From: Apostichopus japonicus
Taxonomy: Eukaryota; Echinodermata; Holothuroidea; Aspidochirotida; Stichopodidae
Assembly (NCBI RefSeq): GCF_037975245.1
Contig: NC_092568.1
Location: 2,480,001-2,544,000, forward strand
Length of the DNA: 64,000 nt
Reading direction: 5' to 3'
Part shown: piece after piece, positions 25,201 to 36,881 of the stretch
Layout of the letters: every line of letters starts with the position of its first letter
Position numbering within the stretch: the stretch's first letter is position 1
Notes under the pieces: model-generated
Databases searched by the model: none
Seen by the model: the letters and a program-made list of their open reading frames with translations, nothing else
What the model was told of the DNA's origin: nothing
Program-made: the position numbers and the translations under genes

Positions 25201-26179
25201 GATGTGACATCACAGCTAGTCAGATTTCAGCAGTTTCTACACAATCTGATAAAACTTTACACTTGAATATCTCTTTAACCGAAAAAGATATTTGAACAGT
25301 TTTTTCACCATTGTGTTTCTTTGATTGTTCTCTTTCATATAACATAAACATGTATGACAACTGAACCAATCCTTTAAATTTTGTTTTGTTATATCATAGT
25401 CCAAAAAGAAGAAGAAAAAGCAGAAATGAATTTGAGTGCTAGTCTTTCTTTCTATAGTAATTGAGGTTTTCAAGCTATTCTTTAAAATATGTTCCAGAAT
25501 GCTTCTTTTTGGTGAAATTTTGATGAAGTCAGCTGCTCAGACAGGTCTAAATGTTAATGTTACCCTGTTGTTTTGGTAAAATCTAGTAACTTGACCAGAA
25601 CATGTTGGTTTGGCTTTGTTTAGCGTCATATTAGCAACACTTAAGAGTCACCCCTGGTTGATAGTCAGCACTAGTATTTGTACATAACAAATTTTTAATA
25701 CATTGTAGACATGTTTACTTAAGACTACAAAAGTGTTTTGGTTTCCTGTTGAGTTTGGTGTTGCATCTGATGAATTGACCTAGTAATCGTGTGTGTTAAA
25801 ACTAAAGTAGTCCAGCCATTTTATTTGATGAACTCCAGATTTGTAAAGTGCAATTCTCTCAAATTTAAAGTGATAGGTTAATACAACGTGGACTGATAGC
25901 AGTGTTTGTTAATGGTCTCCAAAATATAGAAATTAATTTTGTGCCCAAAATCATCTTATAGTGATTCAAACTCCCAATAGAAAAGTGTAATGAAGCCTTG
26001 TTCAACAGACACCAAAAACAGACTCTAAAGGTGCCTGTCAACCATACTAATCGAGTTGCCATTTAATTTTCATTCGGCAGGTGAAGCAATACGACTCTAT
26101 TTCTAGGCTAGACAACTGGTACACCACCATCCTTCTGAGGATTAAGAAAACCATCGCCGGAGACTCTGACCTGAAATAG
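16292..26179 (+). CDS. NAPA: Alpha-SNAP (soluble NSF attachment protein alpha), complete
   Basis: Alpha-SNAP is the adaptor that binds assembled SNARE bundles on membranes and recruits and stimulates the ATPase NSF, so SNAREs are taken apart for reuse. Eight exons join in phase: 16292-16383, 18339-18418, 19950-20066, 21036-21216, 21861-22008, 22747-22857, 24005-24055 and 26081-26179. They give 292 residues, against about 295 in vertebrates. Landmarks are MADSEKKG at the start, [13 protein letters not shown] (the N-terminal membrane-contacting loop), the TPR-like helical body with [24 protein letters not shown] and [13 protein letters not shown], then [11 protein letters not shown]. The C-terminus ends GDSDLK with Leu at the penultimate position, as in the NSF-activating tail. 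All introns are GT-AG. They carry a CAGTA-ended element (intron 1), a degenerate tandem repeat (intron 3), a minisatellite (intron 6) and a fold-back element (intron 7). Beta-SNAP is a close paralogue, but a single invertebrate alpha/beta-type SNAP is most likely. Confidence 0.97.
16561..17051. mobile_element. 0.49-kb non-coding element with CAGTA ends, copy 1
   Basis: It begins CAGTAGGATGGTGACTTCGA and ends CGAACTTCGCAATACTG. Both ends contain a TTCGAAGTTCG or GCGAAGTTCG-type motif near the terminus. A second copy in inverse orientation lies at 29662-30160 with high identity by eye, which sets the boundaries. It sits in NAPA intron 1. The open frame inside is partly shared by both copies but lacks features of a protein. 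No clear target duplication was seen here. Confidence 0.75.
19381..19419. repeat. CA-rich microsatellite
   Basis: Imperfect run of CA dinucleotides in NAPA intron 2. It accounts for the Cys/Val-rich open frame on the opposite strand. Confidence 0.85.
20405..20760 (+). repeat. Degenerate tandem repeat in NAPA intron 3
   Basis: Three to four poorly conserved units share TATCAAAATAT, AAGAAT and CTGTCACAA in the same order, with roughly 60-110 bp between equivalent points. No coding potential. A G-rich tract follows at about 20914-20946. Confidence 0.5.
23060..23870 (+). repeat. Minisatellite with 108-bp core period
   Basis: Units beginning CCTGCATCATCTCCCATGTC start at 23071, 23179 and 23287, exactly 108 bp apart and nearly identical. 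The array then degenerates into shorter sub-units built from CATACCCTGCA and ATCATATCCCACATCATA. Because 108 is a multiple of three, two long overlapping open frames of about 330 codons run through it; they are artefacts of the period. It lies in NAPA intron 6 between exons at 22857 and 24005. Confidence 0.92.
24804..25373. mobile_element. Fold-back MITE flanked by TTAA
   Basis: Ends AGGATTGGTTCA and TGAACCAATCCT are inverted. They are flanked by TTAA at 24800-24803 and 25374-25377. The arms carry further inverted matches, including GAGGGTGTGATGTCACATCC near 24971 and GTGAGGATGTGACATCACAG near 25196, so the element can fold back on itself over much of its 570 bp. TTAA target duplications are typical of piggyBac- and Kolobok-type transposases; the source here is unknown. 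It lies in NAPA intron 7 and has no transposase. Confidence 0.8.
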
Positions 26180-29100
26180 ACGGTATCTGTTTCGGAGGAG
26201 ACCATAACTTGTCGTCATCTGTGTACATATATATTTACGACTATACCGCATTAATCATGTGATCATATATCTGGGGAGGGGGAAAGTCCTCAGTATTGCT
26301 ATGAATGAAATATATATATATATATTAATCTGTTATGTACACCTAACAAAGTTAATTGTGTGCAACAATGTTCAAATGAGATACAACTCTATATTGTGTT
26401 CATGAATAAGACACATCTTCTTTACACAGCCACCTAGTGTAAAATGTGTACGCACGCATGCTGTGATATTGGTGTCTGGCACCAAATAAATAACTTTCAA
26501 GCAAAAGAAACATTTATTAATGATAGTTAAATTATTTGAAGTGCTGTAAAAGAAATTTGACCATCAATATTAACAGAAATGGGAAATTGATTGAAAGGAG
26601 TGACTACATTTTACACTCTTTTGTCTTCTGTTTATTGAGACAATGATTGTGAATATGTGGCAGTTTTTTCCTTGAAGTGATTTGCAAACAGTAGACATTC
26701 ATCAAACATTGAGGAAGAGCAGTTGTTACCTAGGTGATCAGCAACAACTGTGAAATGTTTGTTAAGAACTTATGTATATGTCAATACATGTTGAATAATT
26801 AAAGCAAGTTTTGTTGTCACTGAATGTATTCTATTATAAAGCATGAGAATATTCCTGGTTTTGTAAATTTTAACTGAACATCCACAGCTACTTGTTACAT
26901 TCGATGAGAGCATTTAGCTAGACAAAGGTCGTAGGTCTTTCACGATGGAATTGCCGGTTCAAAGAATCAGTGCATTTAAAGGGCAGGTCACACACAAATG
27001 TTCTGGATTATTTCAAGAAGTAAACATGATACAAAATATTTACTCATCATGATTATAGTTCCATAAACAGCATTTGGTTTAATTTTCCTCTGTCTACCGT
27101 GTAGGCTGGCTGTTAGAGAGTATCCTAAACTGGAGAATATTTTGAAAATATTAGTCAAATCAATTGAATACTTTTCCGGCTATGTTGTAGTCATTATTAG
27201 TTAGGTTTGCAAAAATAAAAACATGCTTTGTTAAATACTCCATATCATCCTTAAAGTCGTTTTGTTCACACAAATACATAGTATGTGTGTTTTTCATGTC
27301 ACATATTTTAACAGATCAGGGAATTCTTAACGTAGCTTGATTTTAACACCATTGGGATATTTCTTGCCATTTACTTACAGTTTGGAATAATAAGAATGCA
27401 ATCTGCCATAACATATTGATTAAAGTGGTGTGAATTAATGGATTGTTTTTACACATAGATGTAAGAAAGAACTGTAATTGTTAATATTCTCTGCTACCGA
27501 GTAAATAAAGGGTAGCAGATGTGACCCATATTGACATGTTAATTTATACTGAACTGGTTTTAAATCAGTTTCCTTGATGTAGTATTCATTTACAACAGTT
27601 CTTGAATGATGTACTGTACCAAATTGGTCAACCAATCAATCGTTGGTAAAACAGTCAATCTATTTCACAGATATACATATAGAGTTTCTTAAATTAAGCA
27701 AATAGCTTGTCGTCGTTGCTTCTTAATGAGCACTCTGTTAGGGAGCTGAAGCGGCATTTGTAAATTACCATTTATCATGATATTGGAGTAAAAGTTCTTC
27801 TTGAGACACCTGCTTATTCTTTCTATCCTTTGACAAATGTTATAACAGTGCACTGCGCTTTGTTTGTGAAATGCATGATGAAAAAAAAGGGGAAAAAAAG
27901 CTCCCACATGCTCACCTTAGTTTCTGTGGTATTGCTCAAAAAGACTGGAGGGAGGTTATTTCATTTGTTTTCCTTTCTGGTATGTGTCCATCCTTGCACC
28001 TCACTGATATTGTATTAAATTTCTTGGCCTGCTATACAGAGAAAAAAGTCCAGAAGAAGTCCTTCCTATGCTGTCTTAGTTATACATGGTCATGCATGTG
28101 TCCATTGTGTGGAGAAGGCTTGAATGTCCACAATATAAATCTTCAGTTTGTTAGTATTTTCTATTTTCAATTACAAAATGGTTCTTCCCTGATTGCTTGG
28201 AGACAATTCATATGTATATTGTAGAGAACTTTTGATGTATTGTGATTTACCATCTACATTCCACATCTTTACGTGATATGTTAGAGAGAATTATTAATAC
28301 CACTTTGAACGTCCTTGTATGTACCTTATGATGCAACAATGGCGACAAATAGAAGTGTTCAGTATTTATTGCTAATGTATCTTTTGATCTTACTTTACAT
28401 TATTGTTTCATCTGGATGTTCATGTAGGAAATAAACTTGGGTAGTGATGAAATGGTTAATTTTGGAAATTTTGAGAGGAGACACTCCCTTATGTCCCCAG
28501 AGGAAGATAACTTTGGGTTTCCCAAAATATTGCACTGATAGCCTTCATAAATCTAGAAGAATCACTTCGTCAATGATTTGTCTGGGTGGGTTACAATTTT
28601 GGGACTTCCCCAGCTAACTAGCCATGCAAGTGTTCTAAGCAGCAGAATCATCCGTTGTTACTGGCACCGTAGCGCTAGCACAGGCGCGGCGTACGTGAAA
28701 TCAAACACTAGTACGTACTTAGTGTCGTCTGCACGGGTACGGTCTTGGTCTTCAGTCTTGGTCTTGGTGTAATACTGCACAAATCGCCCCTGATGTGGCT
28801 GTTGACGTGCAGTCCTCCAAGCTGTCCTACGGTACAGAGTTGTATTCATCTATAGAGTTGTATTCATCTATACCCAACTCTAACAGAGCCCTAACAGCTT
28901 ATCAGTCGAAAGTTTAGCCAAGGGGTAACCTTTCATAGCAAAACTTCGAGACGGTTTTCAAGTTCCACATCAAACCGGTGCAACTTAGAACTAACAATAC
29001 AATTGACAGACCTCTTCTATGTGGGTACAAACATAATTTTACTTTTTTAAGTTTAAGAATAGAGTAAAACAGAAATTAAGCCATAGGACTGGTTTAACAT

Positions 29101-29337
29101 AAATATTTCGATATACTTTGATGTCTTAATTGGACAAGTTGCAAGGAAATCGAGCGTACACCTTATTCTTTGGCCTAACCTCGAGAGTTGATAAGGTCGA
29201 CAGTAATATGAGGGTCCATGTAGCCTAACCTTTTTGTAGGCCAATGTGCAATATTTATCGCGAAACTGGGTTGTGCGTGTGATTGTGGCTATGAGCAATG
29301 AAAATCGCGAATACAAGTACTAGCTCAAAAGTTGTTT

Positions 29338-30175
29338 AACCTAATAACGAATTAGCAGTAGAATGTCACAAACATTTTTTTTCAGCAATAAGGCCAGAAG
29401 ATAGATCATGGCATTGGCAGCCCACACTAAGTTGATTTTATAAGCATTAGCCTAGAGACTCTAGAGGTCTAATTAATGCAACCCTCACTACACTACTGTA
29501 GGTTGGTTCAGTACAGTACAATGGCAAAGATATATCTTGATAATTTTAAAACTGATTTACTGCAGAGGCTGATGGTTGCATCCACAACACCTTATCTTAT
29601 GCATGAAGATATGCTGGGCTTGACTTAATGAAAGGATATTCTTCTTCTCAACTACTATAGTCAGTATTGCGAAGTTCGCCATACTGCGAAGTTCGGGCAC
29701 CCTAAGAAATACACGATTTTCACCATGAAAACCTACAGGAAGAGCCAAATTTCACCAAAAAGTACGAAGCTACAGCTATTTTCTCTCCAAAATGACCCGT
29801 GTGCAAGAAATTACTTACATATTTGTCAATAAAATGACGAAGATCTATGAAGTCTGTTATAATTACTGAAAGAGCAACAGCGCCACCAATTTTTACCAGC
29901 GCCACACTGTAGGTTGCGTGGCCGAAATTCGCAATACTCTAGCAAGAAATACCAGTTCCACAATCACGAAGAATCTTCTTGGAAAACAACGTGAAAACAG
30001 TTTGCAGGAAAGAAAGTTTGGCCGTGTATCGTACTATAACAAAATTCTCCCACCATATATATTTATATATAAGTATATTTTCAAATGATTTATACCAGAA
30101 GATTTAGTTTTGGGGTGTTTTAAGTCTTAAGTGGGCGAACTTCGAAGTCACCATCCTACTAGTAGTAAGCTACAG
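29338..30175 (+). repeat. Dispersed repeat, copy interrupted by a 0.5-kb element
   Basis: Bases 29338-29661 match 14598-14955 (shared segments include TCATGGCATTGGCAG and GATATGCTGGGCTTGACTTA). The repeat resumes after the insertion at 30161 with AGTAGTAAGCTACAGTT, as at about 14953-14970. Confidence 0.7.
29662..30160. mobile_element. 0.5-kb non-coding element with CAGTA ends, copy 2
   Basis: Inverse copy of the element at 16561-17051. It begins CAGTATTGCGAAGTTCG and ends near ACTTCGAAGTCACCATCCTA. The uninterrupted paralogous site at about 14940-14970 reads straight across the insertion point, which confirms it as a discrete mobile unit. It is non-coding; the transposase would have to be supplied elsewhere. 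Confidence 0.8.
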
Positions 30176-31494
30176 TTGCATAAGATAAATGCTAAATCTG
30201 CACCATTTGTAGTCCCAAAAGTTACAAAAGAAAATTCCCTTCGAAATATCTTATTTTACATTTATGTTAACTATCGTTACTCCCTGTGGGACATGAAAGG
30301 ATACCAACACAAAACCAACACTACAGAATGTATGTAAACTAAGGAGTTAAGTCTATGTAATACTTGCTGTAAGTGTAATTTGCACGGAATACAGTTAAAC
30401 AGTTACTTGATAGACACAGCAAAACATTTACAGCTTAAAGTAAAGAAATAATGAATACATAGTACTGGCATTGGACATGGTCGAACCTAAGAAATGTACA
30501 CATAAAAATATAAAAGGAAAGCAGTACTATAGGTATATAATAAAGTCATTCCTATTCTAAGGACTAGCAAGGCAGCTCTACCAACTGCAAGGTGAATGCC
30601 CCAACCCCCAGCATCACTTAAAAACTCTTGCATAACACAAGGACATAAAACAATGACAAGAAACAAAAACCTCCCTCACACAGAATGTCCCTCATTATTT
30701 AACATGTGTTAGATGCAAACCATAATACTGTTATCAACATCAGGCAAAAAATAAGTCACTGTTTGAAAGTCCTAACTTTTGTTGTTAAATACAGAAACAA
30801 ATTAACAATGTTTTTGCAACATTAATAATCTAAATTACGGGATCATTGCAGGAAAGAGCAAATTTAGGTCATAGGCTTCAACATCACACAGCTGTACCTC
30901 AAAAGTGCAAGTCTGTTGAATCTAGCTCAAAGTTTGCAGCCATCCAGTAACAGCAACAACAGTAGTAACAATGAGCCAAATCAAACCCAACAGTGGTTTC
31001 ACATTGATATGACCCTTAATCATATGATGTTTATTGGAAATGATTGATTACATTTTTGACATGAGGATTAAATTCATACCTATACAGACCAGAAATAAAA
31101 TGATCTTTAAAGTCCCTTTTTATGCTTCAATTACAATCATTTACAGACCAATATATCCTGAGAGCTTAAGTCATCCCTTTCGTAGCTGATGACTAGTACC
31201 CTTCCATAAAAATTGTAGTCTTCTATCTAATTAGAACAAGTAATAATACAGAAATAATCTTGACTGTTTGTAATCACAGTACAAGTGATGTAAAAGCTAT
31301 GACTCCTACTTCACATTAAGGTTTTAAACTTCAGAAGCTTTCAACTGTCAAGCTTCTTGCTATATTATGTCACCTCTCTACAGTTAGTACTGTCCCACCT
31401 CTACCCCTGTACAGTTCTTCTAATCAATCAGTTCAATCATATTTTCAAACTATCTTCTTCCTGTGCATACTTTTTTGTTATCCTCATTAGAAAT

Positions 31495-34400
31495 ATGAAT
31501 TTGATGATGCAACAAGGAAGGTTGTTTGTGCAACGGACTCTGTGCAAGACATGTGGTATGCAGATGGCAAGAAGATGCTTAGTCACACCTCAAACAGCTC
31601 AGGTGTTACCATGGAGATTAAACAACATTCAGAGAGGGTACCATAATATCAGACTAGAGACTATATCAGAAGTTTGGCAGCAATTCAAGAAGGAATTCAA
31701 ATATTTAAAAAGAGCTTCAGCAAATCGGTGAGTTAATTCACTGCAGCTTTATTTGCAATGCTAATCATATGCCTGCTTCTCTTTAGTAATTTTTCAACAT
31801 TTGTAATGATATGTCATATCAATGACCATGCATATTTTTACAATGAATCATCATAGATGCTAAATAAATTGTACATTGTATTTGATTCAGGCAGTGTAAA
31901 GTCCTGGACTGTAAACAGCTAGCATAAACCAAACAAGCAGACCATGGGATTATAGTTATGCCTCAAAACTGGAAAGAAATGTACATTTGTTGTTGTTGGT
32001 TTTTAAAAAAAATAAGAGTCGCCTTCTGTGCTTAGTAACTCAACAGCTGTTCTTATCGCACCTCTTTTCTTTTCTTTCGACTTTAATATAAACACTGCAT
32101 CACCACTGGCTTAATGTGAATAGCACTCTTAAAATTGTCTGAACATATTTCTAAAGCTCGACAATTTGCTGTAACTTAATGTAATACAAAAGCTTCCTTC
32201 TTGGTTAGCACTTGGTACATTATTGCTTTGTACGCGAGAGAAGAAATCATGCGGTATAGCCAAGCAAAATGATACCAATTGGTCAGATTCAAATTGGTAC
32301 ACATATTTACTCATATTTTTGTTTTATTGTATACATACTGTAGCCTTAGCTCTGTAACCATTGATGCTGATCAAATGTTCAATGACATCTAAATGACTGC
32401 CCTTAGATATCCTCATGTGTTATTTCACATGTTTTCATCCTCCACAGACCACTAGATCCTAAGGACTTAAACCTAGGTTTAGAGATTGGTACTGCTATAT
32501 TCCTTATCAAAGCCAATGCCAGAGTACATTTCTCAAATGGAAGATGGTATGGCAGACAACAAAAAGGGGAGAAGAAAGTGAGATTACCAGCGGAAGAGGC
32601 AGTTGGCTATACTGTTAATGCCATAGATGCCAGTGGAACACTTATAGACCAGAACGGGTTTAGAGATGTCAGTAAGTCTAACTCTCTGTTTCAGCTTAAC
32701 CATGTTAAGTAGTCATTGTTTAATCATCGGTCTGGTAAATACCGGTTTGGACAACTCTTTCTATAACTGTCCTTTCGTGTCCAGCTTCAAAGCATTCGTA
32801 TTGATAGTATGAGCAGTATGAATATCTTGTTTCTATCAGATAAAGGTTAGGAATTGTTCATACTGTCAATACTAATATAGACCAAGTTTATAGCCTCAGT
32901 AGCCTCAGAATGCACCATTTGACATATACATTACTTTTTGGGTTGGGAGGACCCCCAAATCCCTTTACAAGGGAGTCAGCTTTAATGACTCCAGGGCAAC
33001 ATCCCCATCCTTAATAGAAAACCATGATTCGCTTTTGGCCCTCCCATAAAGGTTCACGCTCCTAGCGAAATCAGTCGGAGGCCCTCCCCCTACCTTGGAA
33101 ATCATGTCACTGTCCATTAGGACCTTCCAAATTCTTTCAGCTACAAAAAACTCTTTGTAAGATTGGTGTCTGATGGGTGTCTACTTAATATTTACTTGGC
33201 ATGATTCAGTAAAACAAAAAGTTAAAAACCCGATGTAAAGTAGAGCTATATTTATGTTTGATTTTATGCAAATATTAACACACAGTATCCATGGTCATCC
33301 TAAATCTTTTATGAAATATTTTTTGATATTTTGAAAATCCACAACTTTGAGGGCTAGATGTACTTCATTATGATATTGTGATCCTACAGAGAAAGTATAG
33401 AGAGTGAAAATGTGGACCAAATGGTGATGGTAAGCTAAAATCAGGTTCATAATATGAAAATACTGATTCTTACTGTAACCACAAGGTTTAAGTAACGAAT
33501 CTTTCTTCTCCTGAATGTTTAATTTACTGGAGTCTTTCTTCTTCTTCTTCTTCTATATTTTTCAGTGAAGTTAACAGGAGTGAAATATTTGAATATCGAA
33601 GGCTGCCCTCACATAGACGATACTTGCTTAGCTCATCTTGTACATATCAGAGACTCCCTGACTCACCTCAATATCAATAAATGTCCAAGTGTCACTGAAA
33701 ATGGCGTGGCTACACTTCATAAACTCAGGTAAACATTGTTGCATTCAATATACCTTCTCATTTTCTGGGTTAGTAAACAAAAATATTGGTGCTTTCCGTG
33801 ATCACGTGACACCCTGAAGGCACCGTGGCTTCGGACTAGCTCCCCAATTGTAAATGGTCAATATGGGTCACAAATGGGGCTGGACTGAATCGGTGGATTA
33901 GCTTAGGACGTATATTGATCAGTGGTTCCTATATCTTGTTGTAGTCAATGACTTACTTGCTCTATCCATTTGTGTATTTTTACCTTGACATTTTTGTTTG
34001 ATTATTAGTGCATTACATTTTACTAAAATGACACGTTTCTCAATCTTACTGTTTACTGATAGGAGAACGGAATTTGTGAGAAAAATGGCAAACTTATTAT
34101 TTAAGGAGTAAACAATCCCATCTCCACCTTCTTCCACCAACCCCCATTTTTCCTCGATTTCCTGCCTTACATTTAATTAACATGACACAATGTGTCTCAA
34201 TCTTACTGTTTACTGACAGGAGATTGGAATTTGTGAGAAAACTTGCAAATTTATTATTTAAGGGGAGACAATCTCATCTCCACCATCTTCAACAATCCCA
34301 CATTTTCCTTGATTACTCTTCTGAGTATTTCAAAATGTTTGTAGACACAAACCTATGATATCTCTAATACATCAATTTGAAGATTTAATCAGAAGCATGA

Positions 34401-34617
34401 TTGTATTATTTTTATTTATTTTAGGAAACTGGAGCGTTTAAACATGAGCGATTTACCCAAGGTGAGGTACTCCAAACTAATTGCATCCATGCTTGAAGAT
34501 GCAGTGCCAAGGTTGCGAGTGAATATCATCTCCAATCTGGTAGATACCGAGGAGAATCGAGCAAAGGAGAACTTTACAGAGGAAGACCTTGGCCAGACAA
34601 GAACTGAATCAGTCTAA
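31495..34617 (+). CDS. DMAC2: DMAC2-like mitochondrial complex I assembly factor (ATP5SL type)
   Basis: DMAC2 is a mitochondrial leucine-rich-repeat protein needed to assemble the distal membrane arm of respiratory complex I. Four coding exons join in phase: 31495-31727, 32448-32671, 33566-33728 and 34425-34617 (270 residues; human about 257). The first 75 residues are Arg-rich with few acids, as in a mitochondrial presequence. Family landmarks follow in order: an IGTAIFLIKANARVHF segment with GRWYG (human has AGAFFILKQGGAVKF at this place), NAIDASG, KYLNIEGCPHIDD, DSLTHLNINKCPSVTENGV and LERLNMSDLPKV. The latter match the LRR-like repeats of DMAC2 (SLAGCPRIS, RRLDISDLP). The paralogue DMAC2L (ATP synthase factor B) is the alternative; the FFILK-like segment and C-terminal LRRs favour DMAC2. 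The ATG lies four bases inside an exon with acceptor CATTAG, so a non-coding first exon upstream is expected but not located. Confidence 0.88.
34010..34325 (+). repeat. Tandem duplication, period about 157 bp
   Basis: Two diverged units share CTCAATCTTACTGTTTACTG and a GGAATTTGTGAGAAAA segment followed by TTATTATTTAAGG. It lies in the last intron of the DMAC2-like gene and is non-coding. Confidence 0.75.
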
Positions 34618-36881
34618 AGAAGAGATCATTAATTTTATTCAAATAATTTGACAGAAGAAAACATTTCTGTCAGTTTCTTTCTCTTTCTGTGCAATAGTGC
34701 ACATTTACCAGTGAATTAATTGGTTGATGCCCACAAGGGAGTGCTACAAATGAGAGTTGAATATCTCTGATCTTTTCTGTTTCTCACTCAATTCTTTGAA
34801 ACTTTTTAACTCACTTGCCCGACATTAGTCAGATAGTTCAAAGGAATTTGAGCAAATTATTTGACAAGGAATCACAAAGCCACCCGTTTTGGGGTATTTT
34901 TTATTTTTGCTTCCTATCTGTAGCATCTATCGCTAAGTCCCAGCCTTAAACATAACCAGCAGATTTCATCCCCAAATGTAGGGCTTGAAGGTGAAACAAA
35001 ATGAGGAGGGGAGAGGGATTCGGATTTCCATGTCCTCAAGTAATAACAATATCCTTGGGTTCCCCCAAAAGGAATTGTTAGGTATACATAACAAACAAAA
35101 CCATTAACTCTAAGTCTATAATATATTTTAAGATTGTAACATACCTTACATCTGTAAGTATCTTCCGAGTTATTAAATGGCAAGGCAAAATTGCAAAGTA
35201 ATTGCTTCCACCTCTTTTGGGTGAGATGAAAACATTTCCTAGTGTAATCCTATGAAATGTAGCACCAATATAGATTGGATGGAATGGAATTTGAAGGTTA
35301 AGTGGAAGCAGTTTGCTTTCTTCAGAGGTTTGTACCCAAAAGTTGATTTCTCATCTAATAAGAGTTACTTTGTGTTATTAAGTGTGCAACTTTCTCATTT
35401 CATAATGATTATTTAAATGAAAGATTTTATTACAGAAAAGTTTGTTATGACAATATTTTTGAAATCACTTCGTTTTTCTCTTTTGCTATGGAAGGGTGGA
35501 ATGGTGGGGTTGAATGGGACCCGGGTATGAGGTAGAGATTGAATTTGCTTGGTAGGTACTTAATTTATCACTGAGTTGTTTAAAGTTGCAAAGCTTCATA
35601 TCCAACATTATGTTAACGCACGTAACCAACCCTGTGTGGTCTAGTGGAGTAACCTTAGGTTAGTTTGCCTTTCCTGTGCCCTTTCTCTCATCTCCACCTC
35701 TTCCCCTTGAAACTGTCATTCTACTAATAGTTCAATATTATTCCCCATGGGAACCTTCAGTGTATGCCATCTACATGGAAAATTGTGATAATGAGAGTAC
35801 CACCTGTATGAGGCACATAGAACAATTTGATAATTAGCAAATTTGACCTTGGTAAGTGGGAGGGGGGAAACGAAAAAATGGGAATTTGCAAGATGATACC
35901 TTCACCCCTCTCCCCCTAGCCCCCACCCACCTTCAATTCATCATAAGCTGAAGTCCACACATAATGTAAAGATAACCAAGCAGCACTGTGAGAATTTTTA
36001 AGTTTTAATTTCAAATATAATTCTATCACCACCTTTATACAGATGACTAATTATGGCATACCCAAATCATGCACACAATGATATAAAAGCACCCATGTTT
36101 AAATTCTATGAGACTGGTTGATTAAATAGTAATCAATACCAATTTAATTATCCATTATCAATACACGGGTGACCATGCAGTCATATTCAAACCAATTTAC
36201 ATAATCCCTGACAACTTAACAGCCTGCACTATTGGTTTAACCCAATGAGGTGATACATACAACATTTTCTTTAAATCAATTTTTTGGCCCTCTAAAACAA
36301 AAGCTTGACTTTAATCTGTCAGCTAACTTTCTTACTACCTGTCTTATGTTAATATAAAAATTAAGAAATAGTAAAAAAAGAAAGAAAAAAAATTAAATTG
36401 TGTACTTATATCTCTAACCACAGAATAGAGGAAAATGCTATTGCTATTTTGTTTTGCCCAATAATGAAACGATACATCAACAAGAGAGAGTAACATGGCC
36501 AGGGAGACAATCACTGGAACTGATATTGTTGATGGGAGGAATAGCCCCTCTCCATTGAAAAATTTGGGTAAAATGGAGGGCGCTTAGATGTAAAATAATG
36601 CTATATGTTGCAATTCTTGAAGAAATATATTTATGCAATTATATATTTTAGTACTGTGCACTAAGATTGTTTTGTAATAATAAGTTAATATTCCTTATTA
36701 GAGGTTGGTATTTTATGGCAGTTAAAATTTCTTTCTATACATTTTTAATTTCCTTTTGCTCTATACTCTGTAAACTTCCCATCAAATCTCGCAAGTGCAT
36801 GATGACACAAAAACAACTTTTTTTTTAATAAAGCACTGTTTCTTGAGAGTTTAAAATCGATCCATCACCAGAAGAAACTTC
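34618..36881. other. Convergent 3' intergenic region
   Basis: It separates the DMAC2-like stop (34617, plus) from the HAO1 stop (36882, minus). No coding exon seen. A plus-strand AATAAA at about 36828, after a T-run, could end a long DMAC2-like transcript very close to the HAO1 coding end, so the 3' ends may overlap. No HAO1 poly(A) signal was chosen. Confidence 0.45.

Larger units (their letters stand above)
26180..31490. other. NAPA 3' UTR and intergenic region
   Basis: A canonical AATAAA at 26485-26490 is a good candidate for the NAPA poly(A) signal, about 310 bp after the stop. A TA-repeat lies near 26310-26325. The rest has no convincing exon. A GC-richer patch at about 28640-28850 contains a GTCTTGGTCTT iteration and might include the DMAC2 promoter or 5' exon, which I could not define. 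Repeat copies occupy 29338-30175. Confidence 0.5.
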
